The notes under the pieces: generated by a model
The model's database searches: none
Told to the model about the DNA's origin: nothing
What the model saw: the letters and a program-made list of their open reading frames with translations, nothing else
Position numbers and translations under genes: made by a program
From: Gallibacter sp963634825
Lineage (GTDB): Bacteria; Bacillota; Clostridia; Peptostreptococcales; Anaerovoracaceae
Reading direction: 5' to 3'
NCBI GenBank assembly: GCA_963634825.1
Contig: CAVHCP010000027.1
Span: 1 to 11,187 of the forward strand
DNA: 11,187 nucleotides
Shown: positions 6,611 through 11,187 of the stretch, in pieces
Position numbering within the stretch: position 1 is the stretch's first letter
How the letters are laid out: each line of letters opens with the position of its first letter

Positions 6611-8143
6611 TTATTTGCCACTTTTTAAAAGTGATTTTCCTGTCATCTCATCAGGCTTTTTTATCCCCATGATATCAAGCAATGTCGGCGCTATATCCGC
6701 AAGTCTGCCACCGTCCGCAAGCACCTTCGGATTTTTAGCTATGTGCATAAGCGGCACTCTGTTTAGCGAATGAGCAGTTACTACCTCGCCATTTTCGTCC
6801 TGCATCACATCAGCATTGCCATGGTCTGCCGTAAGAAGTATCTGTCCCCCAAGCGCAAGCGTAGCCTCCGTTATTTTTTTAACGCAAGCGTCGAGTGCTT
6901 CTATCGCCTTTATCGCGGCATCCATCTTGCCCGTATGCCCCACCATATCGGCATTCGCAAAATTCAGGACTATCAAATCATATTTTTTTAGGTTTGAGAT
7001 TAGAGCCTCCGTAACCTCGTATGCGCTCATCTCAGGTTTGAGGTCATATGTTGCCACCTTAGGAGATGGAATCAAAAGCCTGTCCTCATTTTTGTTTGGC
7101 GCCTCAACTCCGCCATTAAAGAAAAATGTCACATGAGCATATTTCTCTGTTTCGGCAATCCTAAGCTGCCTTAATCCCTTTTTTGCTATGTATTCACCGA
7201 GCGTATTTTTATATACCTCCGGCGGATATGCTATATGTACATTTTGAAGGCTCGCATCATACTTAGTCATACATACATAAAAAATATTATCTAGCTGCTT
7301 TCGTGCAAAACCGTCAAAGTGTGGCTCTGTAAAGGCTCGTGTGATTTCCCTTGCCCTGTCCGGTCTGAAGTTGTACATAATAATACTGTCACCCGAGGAA
7401 ACAGGCTCTGCCCCTTTGATAACGCTTGGCATTACAAATTCGTCGCTTTCGCCATTTTTATATGCATTTTCGACAGCCTCTATCGGACTTTGTGAAGGCA
7501 CGCCCTCGCCGTTTGCTATGGCATCATATGCTTTTTTTACACGCTCCCACCTGTTGTCCCTGTCCATAGCATAATATCTGCCGGCAATCGTCGCTATTTT
7601 GCCCACGCCGAGCTTCTTTATGGTATGCTCAAGCTCGTTTATATATTTGATTGCACATTTTGGCGGTACATCCCTGCCATCCAAAAAACAGTGCACAAAT
7701 ACCTTTTTTGCTTCTCTTTTTTTTGCAAGCTCTAAAATAGCATTTAAATGGTCTATATGCGAATGCACACCGCCGTCTGACAAAAGCCCGAAGATATGAA
7801 TATTGCTATTATTTTTCTCAGCGTGCTCAAAACCTCCGTTTAAAATCTCATTTTCATAAAAGTGGCCGTTTTTTATCTCGTTTGAAATCCTTGTCAATTC
7901 TTGAAAAATTATCCTGCCTGCGCCGATATTTAGATGTCCCACCTCAGAATTGCCCATTTGGCCGTCCGGAAGACCTACATCCTCGCCCGACGCTCCAAGC
8001 GTTGTATTTGGGAATGTATTAAAAAGATAATCAAGATAGGGTGTATTTGCATTTTTTATCGCATTGCCCTCTTTTTTGGGATTTATTCCAAATCCGTCGA
8101 GGATCATAAGTACTGTCGGTTTTATCATATTCTCGCTTGTCAT
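6611..8143 (-). CDS. gpmI: 2,3-bisphosphoglycerate-independent phosphoglycerate mutase
   Basis: The 510-residue cytoplasmic enzyme interconverts 3- and 2-phosphoglycerate in glycolysis using two metal ions (usually manganese) and a phosphoserine intermediate. The alkaline-phosphatase-type fold is evident: LDGFG with metal ligand Asp16, and QMGNSEVGH with the nucleophile Ser66. Further marks are the substrate-side stretches SDGGVHSH (122-129), HCFLDGRDVPP (151-161) and NFRPDRAREI (258-267), then FANADMVGHTG with Asp399 and His403. TADHGN with Asp440 and His441, and His458 in TAHSLNRVP, complete the set. Length is standard. The ATG at 8143-8141 has GGAG at 8 nt. It follows the flavoprotein by 35 nt and precedes addA by 53 nt. 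It is not beside gap, pgk, tpi or eno here, so it has left the usual glycolytic cluster. Confidence 0.97.
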   Translation of the reverse strand: MTSENMIKPTVLMILDGFGINPKKEGNAIKNANTPYLDYLFNTFPNTTLGASGEDVGLPDGQMGNSEVGHLNIGAGRIIFQELTRISNEIKNGHFYENEILNGGFEHAEKNNSNIHIFGLLSDGGVHSHIDHLNAILELAKKREAKKVFVHCFLDGRDVPPKCAIKYINELEHTIKKLGVGKIATIAGRYYAMDRDNRWERVKKAYDAIANGEGVPSQSPIEAVENAYKNGESDEFVMPSVIKGAEPVSSGDSIIMYNFRPDRAREITRAFTEPHFDGFARKQLDNIFYVCMTKYDASLQNVHIAYPPEVYKNTLGEYIAKKGLRQLRIAETEKYAHVTFFFNGGVEAPNKNEDRLLIPSPKVATYDLKPEMSAYEVTEALISNLKKYDLIVLNFANADMVGHTGKMDAAIKAIEALDACVKKITEATLALGGQILLTADHGNADVMQDENGEVVTAHSLNRVPLMHIAKNPKVLADGGRLADIAPTLLDIMGIKKPDEMTGKSLLKSGK

Positions 8144-8178
8144 TTGTATTTCTCCATTTTTAATTTATTTTATCAAAT

Positions 8179-9690
8179 CTATTTTACTATCTGCTCTGCG
8201 GCCTTGATACCGTCCACTGCGGCCGACATGATACCACCGGCATAACCTGCGCCCTCGCCTGCCGGATATATGCCGCTTATACTCGCCTGCATATTTTTGT
8301 CCCTTAAGATGCGTACAGGCGACGAGCTTCTTGTTTCTACGCCCATAAGAAGTGCGCCGGGCATATCAAAGCCCTTTAGCTTTTTTGCCATCAACGGAAT
8401 AGCCTCCTTTATCGATTCCATCGCAAAGCTCGGCAGACAGTCGTTTAACTTTGAGCTTTCAAGATCCTTATATGTTGTCATTACAAAATCATATTTGTTA
8501 TTTATTTGATATGCAAGTTGCTCATATTTTTCTTGGAATCGAATGCCTGCAAGCACATGTTGCGACTCAAAGTCTTCCTTTCTTACATCAATCAAAAGTG
8601 CGCTGTTTGCATATTTGCCGTCCCGCGCGTGATAGCTCATACCATTTGTGACAACCTGACCTCTGCCCGATGATGCCATGATGACCTTCCCGCCGGGGCA
8701 CATACAAAAGGTATACGCTCCCCTGCCATTTTTAGTCCTGCAACTCAGCTTATAATCAGCCGGGCCAAGCACCTTTGCAAGGCTTGCATCTCCGTATTGC
8801 GCTTTGTCTATCAGCTCCTGCGGATGCTGTATCCTGACTCCTATCGAAAATGGCTTTTGCTCCATACTTATGCCTAGCTCATATAACATTTTGAAGGTGT
8901 CCCTCGCGCTGTGCCCTATCGCAAATATTGCCCTGTCGCATTCGATGTTTTCTTTTGTATCTTCTTTGCTGACTTTGTTTGTATTTGTAATCTCAAGACC
9001 TGTAAGCTTCGCACCGTCTGTCATAATACCTGTGACCTGCGACGAAAATCTCACAGTCGCCCCCTTTGAGATTATATATTCCCTTATATTAGCTACTACG
9101 ATCTTTAACAAATCCGTGCCGATATGCGCCTTTTGCTTATATAAGATTTCGTCAGGTGCCCCAAACCTGCAAAGCTCCTCTAATACCTTCCTTATGCGCA
9201 CATCTTTGATGCCTGTCGTCAGCTTGCCGTCCGAAAACGCACCTGCTCCGCCCTCGCCAAACTGGATGTTGGAATTTTCGTCAAGCTCCCCATTTTGCCA
9301 AAAGTTATTTACATCTATGTCGCGCTCTTTTATCCTCTTGCCGCGCTCTATAATAATCGGCTTATATCCCATTTGCACAAGCGTTAAAGCCGCAAATATA
9401 CCGCACGGACCAAAGCCGACTATGACAGGTCGTTTTTCCTTCGGATAAGTGCCCTTTGCAAAATGATATGTCATATCTGGCGCTTTTGCTAAAGATAGAC
9501 TCCTTTGGCAATCAAAATCTATCGTATAAACAAAATGTATATTTTTCTTATCACGGGCGTCTATTGATTCCTTGATTATTTTTATATTTTTGATACTATC
9601 CTCTGGAATGCGCAATTCCTTCGCTATTTTCCTTTTGAGAATGTTCCTTTCCTCATATATGCCTCTCTTTATTTCGTGAATTCTGTACAT
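8179..9690 (-). CDS. FAD-dependent oxidoreductase (COG2509-like)
   Basis: With the ATG at 9690-9688 the protein has 503 residues. An upstream in-frame TTG (9723) would add 11, but AGGA sits about 8 nt before the ATG. Residues 1-70 form a small N-terminal domain with no motif I recognise. The FAD-binding Rossmann motif VGFGPCG (91-97) follows, with acidic Glu115 at the end of the second strand. GEGGAGAFSDGKLTTG comes next, then GHSARDTF, and the C-terminal PAGEGAGYAGGIMSAAVDG that closes over the flavin. This arrangement matches the widespread FAD-dependent dehydrogenase-like proteins grouped as COG2509. Substrate and physiological role are not established as far as I know. Its start lies inside the end of the preceding flavoprotein gene (22-nt overlap), suggesting coupled translation. 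Confidence 0.88.
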   Translation of the reverse strand: MYRIHEIKRGIYEERNILKRKIAKELRIPEDSIKNIKIIKESIDARDKKNIHFVYTIDFDCQRSLSLAKAPDMTYHFAKGTYPKEKRPVIVGFGPCGIFAALTLVQMGYKPIIIERGKRIKERDIDVNNFWQNGELDENSNIQFGEGGAGAFSDGKLTTGIKDVRIRKVLEELCRFGAPDEILYKQKAHIGTDLLKIVVANIREYIISKGATVRFSSQVTGIMTDGAKLTGLEITNTNKVSKEDTKENIECDRAIFAIGHSARDTFKMLYELGISMEQKPFSIGVRIQHPQELIDKAQYGDASLAKVLGPADYKLSCRTKNGRGAYTFCMCPGGKVIMASSGRGQVVTNGMSYHARDGKYANSALLIDVRKEDFESQHVLAGIRFQEKYEQLAYQINNKYDFVMTTYKDLESSKLNDCLPSFAMESIKEAIPLMAKKLKGFDMPGALLMGVETRSSSPVRILRDKNMQASISGIYPAGEGAGYAGGIMSAAVDGIKAAEQIVK

Positions 9691-10976
9691 ATCGCCTTTC
9701 CTGCTATCCTTGCTGTCTCCCAAGCATTTTCGAGATTATATCCTCCGCAAGCACCTGCATACTCCGTCATCTCGCCTATAAAATACAGCCCCTCTACCTT
9801 TTTTGATTGCATTGTAGCCTCGTCAATCTCGCTTGCGCAAACTCCGCCGACCGTCGTCTGTGCATATTGCCAGCCACGCACATTTTTTACCTTATATGTC
9901 AGATTTTTGAGCTCAGATGCGATTTTTTTTATTTCATCAGCCGTAAGCTCGCTTGCCTTTTTTGCTTCTGTTTTTTCTTCATTTGCCGGCATACCGCAAG
10001 CGTATGAAATAATTTCCGTGGCAAGTCTCTCATTTACAAGCCCTCTAAGCAGCCTGTCTGCCTCTAAATATTTTATGCTCTGCCTTTTTTTGAGTAAGTA
10101 TATAATTTCCTCTTGATTATGTTCGGGCAATAAGTCCAGTGTTATATGGTAATCCTCAAATTGCGTATTTTTGTCAAGCTTTATATCTCCGCTCAAATTA
10201 AAAATACAAATCCCCGAAAGTCCATACTCAGTAAACTGTACCTCTCCTTCTTCCGTTTTTATCGGCTCATCTTTTTTGTAAAGGGTTGCCTTAGCCCTTG
10301 CTCGTACATTTGATACGTTTAATACTTTTGATATATTTGATACCTTCGATATATTTGGTATATTCGAGCCCTTTGAAGCATCTGCACATTCGCACTCTAT
10401 CGGCGAAAGTCCCGGCGCGAGCCTTGTTATTGTGTGGCCGAAGCTCCTTGCTATTTTATATCCTTCCCCACATGTGCCAAATTGACTGCCGGCCTTGCCA
10501 CCCATAGCAATGACAAGCTTTTTAGCGTAAAACTTTTTGCCATTTTTTGCCATCACAAAAAACAAACAGCTTTTAGCCTCACTTTTACTCTCGCTTTTAC
10601 TTTTTTCATTGCTCTGCTTTTGTATGTCGGCAACATATGTGTCAAGCCTGATATCAACACCGTTTGCATACAAAAAATCGCTAAAAGCTCCCACGATATC
10701 ACTGCTCTGATTTGAAACAGGATAAGCCCTTCCTTCGCTGTCCGTGTAAATTTCTATGCCTAGCTCCCTAAAAAATCGTGCTGTTTTGCCAAAGCTTGTC
10801 GCATGATTATTTGAAAGGTTACATCTGCCATTGCCTGTTGCAAATATTTTTTTGCCAAGCCTGTCATTTTTTTCGAGCAGAAGCACCTCGATATTGCTAT
10901 TTTCTTTTTTTATCGCAGTCGCACACGCAAGAGCGGAAGCCCCGCCGCCGACTATACATACATCATATATTTTCAT
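9669..10976 (-). CDS. HI0933/BaiN-family flavoprotein
   Basis: The 435-residue protein has an N-terminal dinucleotide-binding motif (VGGGASALA, 9-17, with Glu35). It carries the family signature GKKIFATGNGRCNLSN (41-56), GGKAGS (159-164) with GEGY (170-173), and a C-terminal TTVGGVCASEID (374-385) leading to GEMTEYAGACGGYNLENAWE (401-420). This is the HI0933-like family, variously annotated as BaiN, aminoacetone oxidase-like or plain NAD(P)/FAD-dependent oxidoreductase. The reaction cannot be told from sequence, so I give no symbol. The segment after NLSN looks shorter than usual. Two low-complexity stretches are present: Lys/Ser/Glu-rich 122-136, and a 6-residue tandem repeat at 207-224. The ATG at 10976 has AGAGG 6 nt upstream. 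It is the first gene of the run and overlaps the next flavoprotein by 22 nt. Confidence 0.9.
   Translation of the reverse strand: MKIYDVCIVGGGASALACATAIKKENSNIEVLLLEKNDRLGKKIFATGNGRCNLSNNHATSFGKTARFFRELGIEIYTDSEGRAYPVSNQSSDIVGAFSDFLYANGVDIRLDTYVADIQKQSNEKSKSESKSEAKSCLFFVMAKNGKKFYAKKLVIAMGGKAGSQFGTCGEGYKIARSFGHTITRLAPGLSPIECECADASKGSNIPNISKVSNISKVLNVSNVRARAKATLYKKDEPIKTEEGEVQFTEYGLSGICIFNLSGDIKLDKNTQFEDYHITLDLLPEHNQEEIIYLLKKRQSIKYLEADRLLRGLVNERLATEIISYACGMPANEEKTEAKKASELTADEIKKIASELKNLTYKVKNVRGWQYAQTTVGGVCASEIDEATMQSKKVEGLYFIGEMTEYAGACGGYNLENAWETARIAGKAICTEFTK
10305..10358 (-). repeat. Degenerate 18-nt tandem repeat inside the BaiN-like gene
   Basis: Three consecutive 18-nt units encode PNISKV, SNISKV and LNVSNV (residues 207-224). 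Units one and two differ at three bases, and unit three is more diverged. A partial copy (SNI, 204-206) precedes them. Because 18 is a multiple of three, copy-number change would keep the frame. The repeat lies in a Ser/Asn-rich stretch that probably forms a surface loop, between the conserved FAD-proximal part and the region starting at RARAKATLYK. Confidence 0.75.
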
Positions 10977-11026
10977 CTGATACCTCTGTTTATTTTATCA
11001 TATTTTCTCCCCAAAAAGGACTTTTA

Positions 11027-11125
11027 TATTTATCCGTGTGCACGCTAAGCCATACGCCAATCCTGCGCTTGTCCTCGTCACAGGCAATATACAGTATCAT
11101 TATCTATCAAGCGACACAAAATGGA
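11027..11125 (-). repeat. Right copy of the inverted ~99-bp repeat
   Basis: This is the reverse-complement partner of positions 1-99: about 95% identical over the 79 bases nearest the outer edge and about 90% over 99. It lies upstream of the first flavoprotein gene. The bases beyond it (11126-11187) cannot be compared, because the left copy is cut off at base 1, so the repeat may be longer. The minus strand from the window edge is open to a TGA at 11080-11078, where the left copy has TGG. The differences do not look like protein-level selection. Confidence 0.8.
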
Positions 11126-11187
11126 TGCAATATTTCTCGGTGCGGTTTCGACGCTTTTTATATGTGATAGTGCGTCTGCAAAGGCAC

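Noticed and set aside
6606..6635. AATCAC / GTGATT pairing at the end of gpmI as a terminator
   Set aside because: The arms are far apart, only 6 bp long, and are not followed by a T run; read-through into addA is more likely.
8804..9448. Long forward-strand open frame opposite the COG2509-like gene, and similar ones opposite addA and gpmI
   Set aside because: These are antisense shadows: they overlap intact conserved genes, lack ribosome binding sites and have Ser/Phe-rich compositions typical of reverse-frame translations.
9691..9723. TTG start extending the COG2509-like protein by 11 residues
   Set aside because: The ATG at 9690 has AGGA at a normal distance, and the extension is a polar tail without family support.
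10977..11026. Promoter for the flavoprotein operon (TATGAT near 11000 or TATAAA further up)
   Set aside because: Neither -10-like sequence has a credible -35 box at 16-18 bp, so no promoter is called; transcription may begin in or beyond the repeat.
11078..11187. Minus-strand open frame entering from the right edge and stopping at 11078
   Set aside because: Only 36 codons, mostly in the repeat, no recognisable domain. Could be a real gene end, but the window does not allow a call.

Overview
The window looks like chromosomal DNA of a low-GC Gram-positive bacterium, most likely a member of the Clostridia. The evidence is the Firmicutes-type order rplS–rbgA–rnhB, an AddA-type (not RecB-type) recombination nuclease, a ThiT-type thiamine transporter subunit, strong AGGAGG-like ribosome binding sites, frequent ATA codons and one TTG start. 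I cannot name the genus. All eight protein genes lie on the minus strand, so the window reads from right to left.

From the right end the order is as follows. First come two overlapping flavoprotein genes: an HI0933/BaiN-type enzyme and a larger FAD-dependent dehydrogenase-like protein. Next is gpmI (cofactor-independent phosphoglycerate mutase), then addA (helicase-nuclease subunit for double-strand break repair). Then come rplS (ribosomal protein L19) behind a structured leader, rbgA/ylqF (50S assembly GTPase) and rnhB (RNase HII). The last gene is thiT, a separate transcription unit with a perfect consensus promoter, a TPP riboswitch and its own terminator. The genes from the first flavoprotein to addA are closely spaced (22 nt overlap, then 35 and 53 nt gaps) and probably co-transcribed. 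The rplS block follows 89 nt later. All reading frames are intact, and I see no frameshift, insertion sequence, CRISPR array, tRNA or rRNA.

The most informative non-coding structure is upstream of thiT. A TPP aptamer is followed by a hairpin that can hide the thiT ribosome binding site, and the 5' strand of the aptamer can pair with the masking strand instead. This is a readable two-state switch.

Two other non-coding features stand out. Three GCAA-N4-TTGC hairpins lie at an exact 23-nt period between rplS and rbgA. The two ends of the window also carry inverted copies of a roughly 99-bp repeat that flank the whole gene block. I found no convincing new multi-gene system: the content is mostly housekeeping. 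The points worth a second look are the flanking repeats, the 23-nt hairpin array, substitutions at predicted thiamine-binding positions of ThiT, the absence of addB beside addA, and a small tandem repeat inside the BaiN-like flavoprotein.
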